Below are positions 23,979-33,087 of a DNA stretch of 64,000 nucleotides, piece by piece. Each line of letters opens with the position of its first letter. Position 1 is the stretch's first letter. The notes under the pieces were generated by a model. The model was not told the origin of the DNA and searched no databases. It saw nothing but the letters and a program-made list of their open reading frames with translations. The stretch is from contig NZ_KQ948859.1 in the NCBI RefSeq assembly GCF_001514215.1, positions 1 to 64,000 on the forward strand, read 5' to 3'. Source of the DNA: Streptomyces bungoensis (GTDB lineage Bacteria; Actinomycetota; Actinomycetes; Streptomycetales; Streptomycetaceae). The position numbers and the translations under genes were made by a program.

Positions 23979-24299
23979 TCAGAAGAGCAGGCCGCCCACG
24001 ATCGGGGCGTTCTGCGACTCGTCGACCATGCCCGTGTTGCACGCGGCGTACTTCGAGTGCGGCGCGACGGCACCGGCGACAGCGGCGGCACCGTTCGACC
24101 ACGGCACCGCGCAGCGCAGGTCGACGAGCGTGCCGTTGGAGACGAGGACGCCCTGCTGGGGGGCGTTCACGACGACCGGGCCCGACGAGATGCCTTCGCC
24201 ACCCTTGACGGTCGTGCAGTTGTCGGCTGCGGCGGTGCCCGCGGCCGCGAGGACGACGCCGGCGGCGAGGGCGGAGATGGCCGTAACCTTGTTACGCAT
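23979..24299 (-). CDS. Secreted protein, tandem family copy 2
   Basis: This 106-residue protein is the second of three paralogs: signal peptide MRNKVTAISALAAGVVLAAA, then GPVVVNAPQQGVLVSNGTLV, DLRCAVPWSNGAAAVAG, APHSKYAACNTGMVDESQNA and the invariant VGGLLF end. It has a third Cys (ADNCTTVKGG) near the mature N-terminus. The ATG at 24299 is preceded by CTGAAAGGCCATCTC. It has its own hairpin terminator. Role unknown. Confidence 0.86.
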   Translation of the reverse strand: MRNKVTAISALAAGVVLAAAGTAAADNCTTVKGGEGISSGPVVVNAPQQGVLVSNGTLVDLRCAVPWSNGAAAVAGAVAPHSKYAACNTGMVDESQNAPIVGGLLF

Positions 24300-24340
24300 G
24301 AGATGGCCTTTCAGGGCTGCGTTTCAGAAGGGTTTTTCAT

Positions 24341-24363
24341 CTGCTCGAAATGCGTCGGAGCAG
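24341..24363 (-). terminator. Hairpin between tandem copies 3 and 2
   Basis: CTGCTC and GAGCAG pair around an 11-base loop immediately after the stop of copy 3 (24367). The sequence resembles the hairpin at 23949. Confidence 0.5.
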
Positions 24364-24366
24364 GGG

Positions 24367-24687
24367 TCAGAAGAGCAGACCGCTCACGCTCGGGGCGTTC
24401 TGCGACTCGTCGACCATGCCCGTGTTGCAGGCGGCGTACTTCGAGTGCGGTGCGACGACGCCGGCGAGAACGGCACCGTTGGACCACGGCGCGACGCAGC
24501 GACCATCGACGAGCGTGCCGTTGACGACGAGGACACCCTGCTGAGGGGCGTTCACGACGACCGGGGACGACGAGAAGCCGTCACCGCCAGTGGCGTTGGT
24601 GTGGTTCGAGTGAGCGGAGGCAACGCCAGCGCTGCCGCAGACAGCGCCAAGGGCGAGTGCAGTGATGACCGCGAACTTCCTGGGCAA
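24367..24687 (-). CDS. Secreted protein, tandem family copy 3
   Basis: This 106-residue paralog has the signal peptide LPRKFAVITALALGAVCGSA, cleaved near ASA. The mature core is PVVVNAPQQGVLVVNGTLVD, GRCVAPWSNGAVLAG and APHSKYAACNTGMVDESQNA, ending SGLLF. It begins with TTG at 24687, supported by GGAAGGAACCGAG directly upstream. Its promoter-proximal region differs from copies 1 and 2, so it may be the ancestral or separately regulated member. Confidence 0.82.
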   Translation of the reverse strand: MPRKFAVITALALGAVCGSAGVASAHSNHTNATGGDGFSSSPVVVNAPQQGVLVVNGTLVDGRCVAPWSNGAVLAGVVAPHSKYAACNTGMVDESQNAPSVSGLLF

Positions 24688-25103
24688 CTCGGTTCCTTCC
24701 TGGATTCACGGTAGGACACGCTTACACAGCAAGAAACCGAAATGCGCGATGGAAAGTCACGGTGACATCGCTCCTGCGGCGCAGATTCCATCAAATGGCG
24801 GAACGGTGCCCCGCGCGGCCCGGCGCACGCCTTTTCGCCCCCATTCGCGGAAGGCGATGCGACGTGTCCCGGGGGGCGGCAGGCCGAGGGGCCCGGACAT
24901 GCGTCCGGTCCACCGGCGAGGAGGAAGCCGGTGGACCGGAGGGGGCCTGTGCGGTTGTCTCGTGCTCGTGTCCCGGTGAGCCGTCGTGTGGACCGGCATC
25001 GCCGCAGCGGGTGTCCGGGACGCCGTCGAGCCAGGCCGCCACCGGGGCCCGACCGTCCCTCGACACCGCGGTGTCGGTCTCCGAAGTAGTGCTTTCGCCG
25101 TAC
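24688..25103. other. About 415 bases without a supported gene
   Basis: This lies between the TTG-started secreted gene (24687) and the one ending at 25130, both on the minus strand. Several open frames cross it on both strands but none has a ribosome binding site or a recognisable product. It must contain the promoter of the triplicate cluster near 24700-24760, where the DNA is locally A+T-rich. Confidence 0.45.
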
Positions 25104-25121
25104 GCCGGCTTGCCTGCCGGC
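25104..25121 (-). terminator. Small hairpin beyond 25130
   Basis: GCCGGC and GCCGGC pair around a 6-base loop 9 bases after the stop codon. The stem is short, so this is a weak call. Confidence 0.35.
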
Positions 25122-25129
25122 TGTCGGGG

Positions 25130-25519
25130 TCAGGCCTGGTCGAGCAGGCTGCCGAGGCCGGCGCTGGTCGGCGCGTTCAGCGGGTGCAGCTGGAAGGCAC
25201 CGGTGCCGACGGGGTTCTTCACCGGGACGGCGGGCTTCTTGCCGCTGCCGCGCCCCATGCCGTCCAGGTAGACGCCGGAGATCTTCGCCGGCTTCTTCTC
25301 GTCGAACGCGCTGCCCTGGGTGACGTTGCCCTGACGGGCCAGCCGGGTCACGGTGTCGGCCGCGGGCACGACCGCCGGCGTGACCTCGGTCTGGGACACC
25401 AGGCCGAGCGGACCGGTGGTACCGGCCGGCGCCGCGGCGGCCGACGCGGCGGCGGCGGAGCCGCCGACGAGACCGGCCCCGATGGCCAGCGCCGCAGTTG
25501 TGAAAACTGCCTTCTTCAT
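25130..25519 (-). CDS. Small secreted protein of unknown function
   Basis: This 129-residue exported protein has the signal peptide MKKAVFTTAALAIGAGLVGG and an Ala-rich cleavage region. The mature part has EVTPAVVPAADTVTRLARQG, FDEKKPAKISGVYLDGMGRG and a C-terminal FQLHPLNAPTSAGLGSLLD. It has no cysteine and no known domain. The ATG at 25519 has GTGAGGTGAATC upstream. It belongs to the same strand-wise series as the triplicated genes but is unrelated in sequence. Confidence 0.82.
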   Translation of the reverse strand: MKKAVFTTAALAIGAGLVGGSAAAASAAAAPAGTTGPLGLVSQTEVTPAVVPAADTVTRLARQGNVTQGSAFDEKKPAKISGVYLDGMGRGSGKKPAVPVKNPVGTGAFQLHPLNAPTSAGLGSLLDQA

Positions 25520-25701
25520 GATTCACCTCACGTGAAAGCGACCTCTAGTCCGACAGACGCAGAACATAGCAGTCCGCAGTCGGCCCAAAATGAGGCACTA
25601 CTCCATACGCATGAATATCGCGGGAGTGAAAGAAGGCGTCGTTTTTATATTTCCAGAGATATTCACATGTGGTCGGCGAATCAATTCATCGTATGGTGCG
25701 C

Positions 25702-26565
25702 CTAGGACACGACGTCCTTGCGGGCGAACCCCCGGAAGGCCAGTGCGAACAGCACCAGCGCGTAGGCGACGGAGACCGCCGTGCCCTGGATCATCCCGGA
25801 CCACTCGGGCCGCGGCTGGACGGCGTCGGCCCAGGCGAACTGCCAGTGCGCGGGCAGGAAGTCGCGCCAGTGGCCGAGGGCGGTGACGGCGTCCAGGACG
25901 TTGCCGACGATGGTGAGGCCCACCGCGCCGCCGACCGCGCCGAGCGGGGCGTCGGTCCGGGTCGACAGCCAGAACGCCAGCCCGGCGGTGACCAGTTGGG
26001 ACACGAAGAGGTAGGCCACCACGACCACCAGGCGCCCGGCCGCCGTGCCCGCGTCCAGCGTGCCGCCGGTGGGGATCTGCAGCGGGCCCCAGCCGTAGGC
26101 GGCCGTGCCGACCGCGAGGGCCACCACCGGGAGCAGCACCATCGCGGCGAGGCTCAGCCCGAGCCCGACGGCGAGCTTGGACCACAGCAGCCGGGCCCGG
26201 GGCACGGGCGCGGCCAGCAGGTAGCGCAGGGAGGACCAGCCGGCCTCCGAGGCCACCGTGTCCCCGCAGAACAGGGCGACCGGGATCACCAGCAGGAAGC
26301 CCGCCGAGACGAACAGGTTGACCGCGGCGAAGTTGGCGCCGGAGGCGGTCGCCGTGTCCATCAGCGTGACCCGGCCGTTGCGGTCCGCCGGGTCGCCGCC
26401 GATGGCGAAGGCGATCAGCAGCACGAACGGCAGGACGGCGAGGATCGCGCCCATGATCAGGGTGCGGCGCCGCTTGAGCTGCCGCACCAGCTCCACCCGC
26501 AGGGGCAGGGTGCGGCCCGCGCGGTAGCCGGGCGCCGTTCCGGCGGACTCGGCCAGCGTGCTCAT
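25702..26565 (-). CDS. ABC-2 type permease
   Basis: This 287-residue integral membrane protein has six segments. Its N-terminus is cytoplasmic and basic (LRVELVRQLKRRRTLIMGAI), typical of ABC-2 permeases such as those for drugs, antibiotics or lipids. Its ATG overlaps the stop of the fused hydrolase-ATPase gene by 4 bases, so the two form one transporter. With a single permease gene it probably works as a homodimer. Substrate unknown. Confidence 0.85.
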   Translation of the reverse strand: MSTLAESAGTAPGYRAGRTLPLRVELVRQLKRRRTLIMGAILAVLPFVLLIAFAIGGDPADRNGRVTLMDTATASGANFAAVNLFVSAGFLLVIPVALFCGDTVASEAGWSSLRYLLAAPVPRARLLWSKLAVGLGLSLAAMVLLPVVALAVGTAAYGWGPLQIPTGGTLDAGTAAGRLVVVVAYLFVSQLVTAGLAFWLSTRTDAPLGAVGGAVGLTIVGNVLDAVTALGHWRDFLPAHWQFAWADAVQPRPEWSGMIQGTAVSVAYALVLFALAFRGFARKDVVS

Positions 26566-29213
26566 GCGGAACCTCCGATCAGGGTGAGGAAGGCGTCTTC
26601 CAGGCGGCGGTGCGGGCCGACCGAGGCGACGGGCACCTCCAGGCGCACCAGCTCCACGACGAGCCGTTCGGCCGTGCCGCCGGGTTCGAGGCGGATCAGC
26701 AGCCCGTCCTCGGTGCGGACGGCGGAGGCGACGCCGGGCAGCGCGGCCACCTTCTCGACGACCGGCTCCTCCACGGCGGTGCCGGTGCCGACCAGCAGGG
26801 TGTCGCCGGAGCCGACGATCTCGCGCACCGGGCCCGCCTGGACCAGCCGGCCGCGGTCCATCACCACCAGGTGGGTGCAGGACTGCTCGACCTCGGCGAG
26901 GAGGTGGCTGGAGACGATCACCGTGCGGCCGCCGGCCGCGTAGCGGATCATCACCTGGCGCATCTCGCGGATCTGCGGCGGGTCCAGGCCGTTGGTGGGC
27001 TCGTCCAGGATGAGCAGGTCGGGCAGGCCGAGCATGGCCTGGGCGATGGCCAGGCGCTGCCGCATGCCCTGGGAGTAGGTGCGCACCGCGCGGGCGAGGG
27101 CGCCGCCGAGTCCGGCGATCTCCAGGGCCTCGTCGAGGTGGGCGTCCTGCGGCGGGCGGCCGGTGGCCCGCCAGTACAGCTCGAGGTTCTCCCGGCCGGA
27201 CAGGTGGGGCAGGAAGCCGGCGCCCTCCACGAAGGCGCCGACCCGGGAGAGCACCGGCGCGCCGGGCCGGATGGCGTGCCCGAAGACCCGGATCTCACCG
27301 TCGTCGGGCCGGATCAGGCCCATCAGCATGCGCAGGGTGGTGGTCTTGCCGGCGCCGTTGGGCCCGAGCAGGCCGAGCACCTGGCCCTTCTCCACGCGGA
27401 AGGACAGCTCGCGCACCGCGTACCGGTCGGCGGACCGGGCGTAGCGCTTGCTGAGGCCCGTGATCTCCAACGGGACCTCGGCGAGCCCGGGGTCGGGCGC
27501 GGGGGTGGCGCTCCGGCGGCGGGCGGTGAGCAGCAGGGCGAGCCCGGCGGCGGCGCCGGCCAGGGGCAGCCACCACACCCAGGAGGGCAGCGGGGCGGCG
27601 GCGGTGTGCACGGCGGGAGCCGTCGGCACCCTCAGGTCCGACCTGAGGGAGACGGTGTACGTCGCCGGGGCGGCCGGGGAGGCGTACCCGAGGTCGGTGG
27701 AGGCGAGGACGAGGCGGAGCCGGTGGCCCTTCTGCACCTCGTGGTCGATCGCCGGGAGGCTGATCGTGACGTCCTTGCCGGACCGCGCGCCGCTCACCCG
27801 GACGGGGGCGACCAGCTGGGCGGGCAGCACCTGGGGGCTGCCGCCGGGGCCGACGTCGTACACCTTGCCGAACAGGACGGCGTCCCGGCCGGTGGAGGCG
27901 ACGTGCACGGTGACCGTCGGGGAACCGGTGATCCGCAGGGCCCGGGCCAGGGGTGCGGAGTCGAACCGGGCGTACTGGCCGGGGAAGTCGAGGGAGACGC
28001 CGACGCCGAGCGCGGACAGCTGGGCGAGGCCGCCGGAGCCGCCGAGCCCGGGCAGGGCGGAGACGCCGGGCGGACTGGCGCCGGCCGGGTTGGTGACGTG
28101 CTGCTCGCGGCCGGTGAGGTGGACGGGCCGCTGGTGGTCGCGCAGGCCGGGGTAGCTGCCGGCGCTCGCGCCGCGCAGCTGGGCCGCGCCGTCCGTGGAG
28201 TCGACGCCGCCGGTGCGGGTGATCCGGAAGGCGGGGCCGGTGTCTGCGGCCCTGTCCCCCTTCAGATAGCGGTCGAACCAGGCCGTCACGCGCCGCTCGA
28301 CCCGGGCGGTCTCCAGGTCGCCGCCGTCGTGCCCGCCCGCGATCCAGTCGACGTCCACCGGGGCGCCGTTCGCGTGGATGGCCTTCTCCGCCGCGTCGGA
28401 CTGGGCGAGGGTGAACAGGGAGTCGGTCTGGCCCTGCACCAGCAGGGTGGGCACCTTGATGCGGCCGGCGACGGCGGACGGCGAGCGCTCCTCCAGCAGC
28501 CTGCGGGCGGCCGCGTCCGGCGTCCCGGACTCGGCGACCCGGTCGTACATCCGGCACAGGGCGGGCTCGAAGCGGGCGCAGCCGCCGCCCAGGTTGAAGA
28601 AGACGCCGGTCCAGAGCTTCTTGAAGACGCCGTCGGGGAAGAGGGCGTCGGCCAGGTTCCAGTAGGTGATGGACGGGGCGATGGCGTCGACCCGGCGGTC
28701 GTGTCCGGCGGCGAGCAGGGCGATCGCGCCGCCGTAGGAGCCGCCGGCCACGCCGACGCGCGGGTCGCCCGGCCTGTCGAGGCGGACCTCGGGCCGGCGG
28801 GCCAGCCAGTCGATGAGCCGGGAGACGTCGGCGACCTCGTGCCCGGGGTCGTTGAGCCCGATGCGGCCGGTGGAGCGGCCGAAGCCGCGCGCCGACCAGG
28901 TCAGCACCGCGTACCCGTCCCGGGCCAGGTCCGCGGCCTGCCGGCGCATGTCGTCCTTGCTGCCGCCGAAGCCGTGCCCGAGCAGGACGGCCGGGCGGCG
29001 GCCGGCGGGTCCGGCGGTGAAGTACGAGGTGTCGATGCGGGTCCCGTCGGCCATGGTCAGGACGCGGTCGCCGCGCCGCACCGGCGGCGTGTCGGGGGAG
29101 GCGGCGGCCGTCCAGGTGCCGGCGCCGGCGAGCACCACGACGGCGGCCGCGGCGGCCATCAGCCGGCGCGGCCCCTTCAGCAGCCCTCGCAGCGCGGGCA
29201 CTCGAAGATCCAT
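26562..29213 (-). CDS. Alpha/beta-hydrolase fused to ABC transporter ATPase
   Basis: This 883-residue fusion has a signal anchor (about 16-38), then an X-Pro dipeptidyl-peptidase/CocE-type hydrolase (about 45-525). Nucleophile S159 lies in GGSYGG, Asp263 in GQTDSL and His295 in GGHDGG, and a beta-sandwich C-domain covers about 400-525. A second membrane helix follows (about 545-563, WVWWLPLAGAAAGLALLL), then a complete ABC ATPase (about 580-883). The ATPase has Walker A GPNGAGKT (617-624), signature YSQGMRQRLA and Walker B LLILDEPTNGLD. Topology predicts the hydrolase outside and the ATPase inside. Its partner permease overlaps downstream. Substrate unknown; ester or peptide cleavage linked to export or import is an inference. 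Confidence 0.85.
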   Translation of the reverse strand: MDLRVPALRGLLKGPRRLMAAAAAVVVLAGAGTWTAAASPDTPPVRRGDRVLTMADGTRIDTSYFTAGPAGRRPAVLLGHGFGGSKDDMRRQAADLARDGYAVLTWSARGFGRSTGRIGLNDPGHEVADVSRLIDWLARRPEVRLDRPGDPRVGVAGGSYGGAIALLAAGHDRRVDAIAPSITYWNLADALFPDGVFKKLWTGVFFNLGGGCARFEPALCRMYDRVAESGTPDAAARRLLEERSPSAVAGRIKVPTLLVQGQTDSLFTLAQSDAAEKAIHANGAPVDVDWIAGGHDGGDLETARVERRVTAWFDRYLKGDRAADTGPAFRITRTGGVDSTDGAAQLRGASAGSYPGLRDHQRPVHLTGREQHVTNPAGASPPGVSALPGLGGSGGLAQLSALGVGVSLDFPGQYARFDSAPLARALRITGSPTVTVHVASTGRDAVLFGKVYDVGPGGSPQVLPAQLVAPVRVSGARSGKDVTISLPAIDHEVQKGHRLRLVLASTDLGYASPAAPATYTVSLRSDLRVPTAPAVHTAAAPLPSWVWWLPLAGAAAGLALLLTARRRSATPAPDPGLAEVPLEITGLSKRYARSADRYAVRELSFRVEKGQVLGLLGPNGAGKTTTLRMLMGLIRPDDGEIRVFGHAIRPGAPVLSRVGAFVEGAGFLPHLSGRENLELYWRATGRPPQDAHLDEALEIAGLGGALARAVRTYSQGMRQRLAIAQAMLGLPDLLILDEPTNGLDPPQIREMRQVMIRYAAGGRTVIVSSHLLAEVEQSCTHLVVMDRGRLVQAGPVREIVGSGDTLLVGTGTAVEEPVVEKVAALPGVASAVRTEDGLLIRLEPGGTAERLVVELVRLEVPVASVGPHRRLEDAFLTLIGGSA

Positions 29214-29327
29214 GCCTCAACGGTACGGGGCGCCGCCGACAGCGCATGCGGCCCAGGGGCTGAACCGCGGCCCTCCCCGGGGCGTACGGCCCGGCGTCCG
29301 TGTACTGCGGGCGTGGTACGAAGGCGC

Positions 29328-29753
29328 ATGGGCTCTCCCGACATCCGCCGCGCCACGACCGTCGCCGACCTCACCGCGGTCGAGCACCTGTTCGATCATC
29401 CGGTCCGCCCCGAGTGGGCCGAGCGGTTCTTGACCTCCGCCGGGCACCATCTGCTCCTCGCGCGCGCGGAGGGGGCCGGCGGCCCGGTCGGGTTCGTGAG
29501 CGGTGTGGAGACCGTGCACCCCGACAAGGGCGCCGAGATGTTCCTGTACGAGCTGGCGGTCGCGGAGCCGTACCGCCGCCGCGGGATCGGGCGGGCGCTG
29601 GTGGAGCGGCTGGCCGCGGTGGCCCGGGAGCGGGGCTGCCACGGGATGTGGGTCGCGGTCGACACCGGGAACGACGCCGCCCTTGCCGCCTATCGCAGTG
29701 CGGGCGGCAAGGGCGAGGGGACGTGCGCGGTGGTGGCGTGGGACCTCGGCTGA
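29328..29753 (+). CDS. GNAT family N-acetyltransferase
   Basis: This 141-residue single-domain acetyltransferase carries acetyl-CoA motif A, LAVAEPYRRRGIGRALVERL (Q/RxxGxG/A as RRRGIG), followed by VDTGNDAALAAYRSAGG, the usual motif B. Layout resembles aminoglycoside 3-N-acetyltransferase AAC(3)-I-like and other small GNATs. The ATG at 29328 has GAAGGCGC upstream. It is divergent from the ABC fusion gene and ends 4 bases before the stop of the converging permease gene. Substrate unknown. Confidence 0.85.
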   Translation: MGSPDIRRATTVADLTAVEHLFDHPVRPEWAERFLTSAGHHLLLARAEGAGGPVGFVSGVETVHPDKGAEMFLYELAVAEPYRRRGIGRALVERLAAVARERGCHGMWVAVDTGNDAALAAYRSAGGKGEGTCAVVAWDLG

Positions 29754-29757
29754 TCCG

Positions 29758-31149
29758 TCAGGCCTGGGCGTCCTCCGGCAGGGACACCAGCCAGCGGGTG
29801 TCGCGGCGCGGGCGCAGGTACAGCGCCCAGTAGAGGGTGGCCACCGCGGTGATGCCGCCGGTCCACAGCAGGTAGCTCGTCTCCTGCTGGGTGAGGATGT
29901 AGGCGAGGACCACGATCAGCAGGACGGGCACCGCGGGCCACAGCGGCATCCGCCAGGCCGGCGTGTGCCGGTGGGAGCCGCGGCGCGACAGCAGGGCGGC
30001 GACCGCCACCAGCAGGTACATGCCGGTCACGGAGACGCCGGTGACGCCGTAGAGGGTGTCGAGGTTGACGAAGCAGAGCAGCGCGCCGGGGACGCCGACC
30101 GCCAGCGTGGCCACCCAGGGGGAGCCGAAGCGGCCGAGCTTGGAGAAGACGTGGTTGACCGGCTCGGGCCAGGCCTTGTCGCGGGCGGAGGCGAACAGCA
30201 CCCGGGAGTTCTGGATGACCATGACGATGCCCGCGTTGATGATCGCGAGGGCCACGCACAGGCTGACGAAGGTGCCGACCGCGGAGTTGGACCAGGCGGT
30301 GACCATGGAGCTGATGTCGCCGCCGGTCAGCTCCTTGATGTCGGAGGCGCCCATGGTGATGGCGGCGACCGGCACGAGGATGATCACGGTGGAGATGGCG
30401 AGCGTGGCCAGCACGGTACGGGCGACGTTGCGGCGCGGGTGCTCCAGCTCCTCGGACAGGTAGACGGCCGTCGAGAAGCCCTGGGTGACGAAGAGGGCGA
30501 TGGCGAGCCCGGAGACGACCAGCATGGCGGTCACGGTGTCGGTGTGCCCGTGCGCGCCGGCCACCTGCATGGAGACGAGGCTGCCGGCCCCGCGGTGGCT
30601 GTGCGTGAAGCCGAGCAGGGCGACGACCCCGGCCGCGATGACCTCCAGGACCAGGAAGATGCCGGTGATCCAGGCGTTGGCGCGCAGGTCGAGCAGGCCG
30701 GCGAGGGTGGCGAGCAGCATCACGCCGGCGCCGGTCATGGCCGGGTCGAGGTGCACGATCGGGGTCAGGTAGTCGGCCGTGCCCATGGCGATGACGGGCG
30801 GCACGATCATGACGACCAGCAGGGACAGCACGAAGACCAGCCAGCCGGCGAGCCGGCCCGCCAGCGTCGACACCATGGCGTACTCGCCGCCCGCGCTGGG
30901 GATGAGGGTGCCCAGCTCGGAGTAGCAGAACGCCACGGCGATACAGAGGAGGGAGCCGATGGCGATCGTCAGGGCGGTGGCGGTGCCGAGGGAGCCGAAC
31001 AGGTCGGGGACGACCACGAAGAGGGTGGAGGCCGGCGTGACGCAGGAGAGGGTCAGCAGGGTGCCGCCGACGACACCGATGGAACGCTTCAGCCCCGGCG
31101 GGTGGGCCTGCTGGGTCTCGGCCAGGGACTTCTGGAGCGTGTCGGTCAT
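29758..31149 (-). CDS. APC family amino acid permease
   Basis: This 463-residue transporter has 12 predicted membrane segments of the APC (LeuT-fold) superfamily. TM1 carries the helix-breaking region SIGVVGGTLLTLSCVTPAST. The cytoplasmic loop and TM6 region (FVTQGFSTAVYLSEELEHPR) matches the conserved EE-x-xxPRR pattern. It imports an amino acid or amine, probably in symport with protons. It stands alone with a 420-base upstream gap before iolA. Substrate cannot be told from sequence. Confidence 0.87.
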   Translation of the reverse strand: MTDTLQKSLAETQQAHPPGLKRSIGVVGGTLLTLSCVTPASTLFVVVPDLFGSLGTATALTIAIGSLLCIAVAFCYSELGTLIPSAGGEYAMVSTLAGRLAGWLVFVLSLLVVMIVPPVIAMGTADYLTPIVHLDPAMTGAGVMLLATLAGLLDLRANAWITGIFLVLEVIAAGVVALLGFTHSHRGAGSLVSMQVAGAHGHTDTVTAMLVVSGLAIALFVTQGFSTAVYLSEELEHPRRNVARTVLATLAISTVIILVPVAAITMGASDIKELTGGDISSMVTAWSNSAVGTFVSLCVALAIINAGIVMVIQNSRVLFASARDKAWPEPVNHVFSKLGRFGSPWVATLAVGVPGALLCFVNLDTLYGVTGVSVTGMYLLVAVAALLSRRGSHRHTPAWRMPLWPAVPVLLIVVLAYILTQQETSYLLWTGGITAVATLYWALYLRPRRDTRWLVSLPEDAQA

Positions 31150-31519
31150 GCGGCGGCTTCCGATCGGCTGGTGCGTGTGAGGGTGGGGCCAGGAGCGCTA
31201 TCGCCTCCGGCGGCTCGTCGTGCGTTCGTCTCGTCCGCTCCTGGCGGTGCATAGCGAACCCCGACGAAAACCGCTGCGTCAATGGCTGTTTACCTTCGGA
31301 TTCCGCACTCGCCGGCGACCTTACGTGACATCACTTTCCTAGGTGGCGAACCCCTGTAGGTGATCCCATCAAGCTTCTGTCGCTCGTGACCTTGCTTTCG
31401 AAGATCAAATAAGCGGGATACCTTCATCACCCGTTTCATCCTCGCGAAACGGGAACCGCAGCCAAGGTCATAAAAAAATACCGCCACGTCCGGTATCCGG
31501 ACGCCCCCGGACGCACCTG
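31150..31519 (-). other. Long A+T-rich leader region of the permease gene
   Basis: About 370 bases upstream of the permease start contain no supported gene. The middle (31300-31480) is far richer in A+T than the window average and has several short dyads, for example GGTGATCCC / GGGATCACC-like segments on the minus strand. A 49-codon minus-strand frame (MKRVMKVSRLFDLRKQ...) crosses it. That frame lacks the strong third-position G/C of real genes and includes a TTA codon, so I do not call it. A structured leader is possible but matches no riboswitch I recognise. Confidence 0.4.
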
Positions 31520-31551
31520 TGCCCCGCTCGGCAGGCGCCGGAGCGGGGCAC
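31520..31551 (-). terminator. Terminator after iolA
   Basis: GTGCCCCGCTC and GAGCGGGGCAC form a perfect 11-bp stem with a 10-base loop, 20 bases beyond the iolA stop. Confidence 0.7.
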
Positions 31552-31570
31552 GGAGGGGGCGGAAGGGGCG

Positions 31571-33073
<1,503 letters not shown>

Positions 33074-33087
33074 GACCGAGTACTCCT

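Noticed and set aside
24757..25271. Several open frames on both strands between secreted genes
   Set aside because: They have no ribosome binding site, no signal peptide and no recognisable motif.
26610..29320. Long plus-strand frame opposite the hydrolase-ABC gene
   Set aside because: It is only a shadow. The real gene in that frame is the acetyltransferase from 29328.
31290..31450. Possible 49-codon basic peptide on the minus strand
   Set aside because: Third codon positions are not G/C-biased, a rare TTA codon is present, and there is no ribosome binding site. It is more likely leader DNA.
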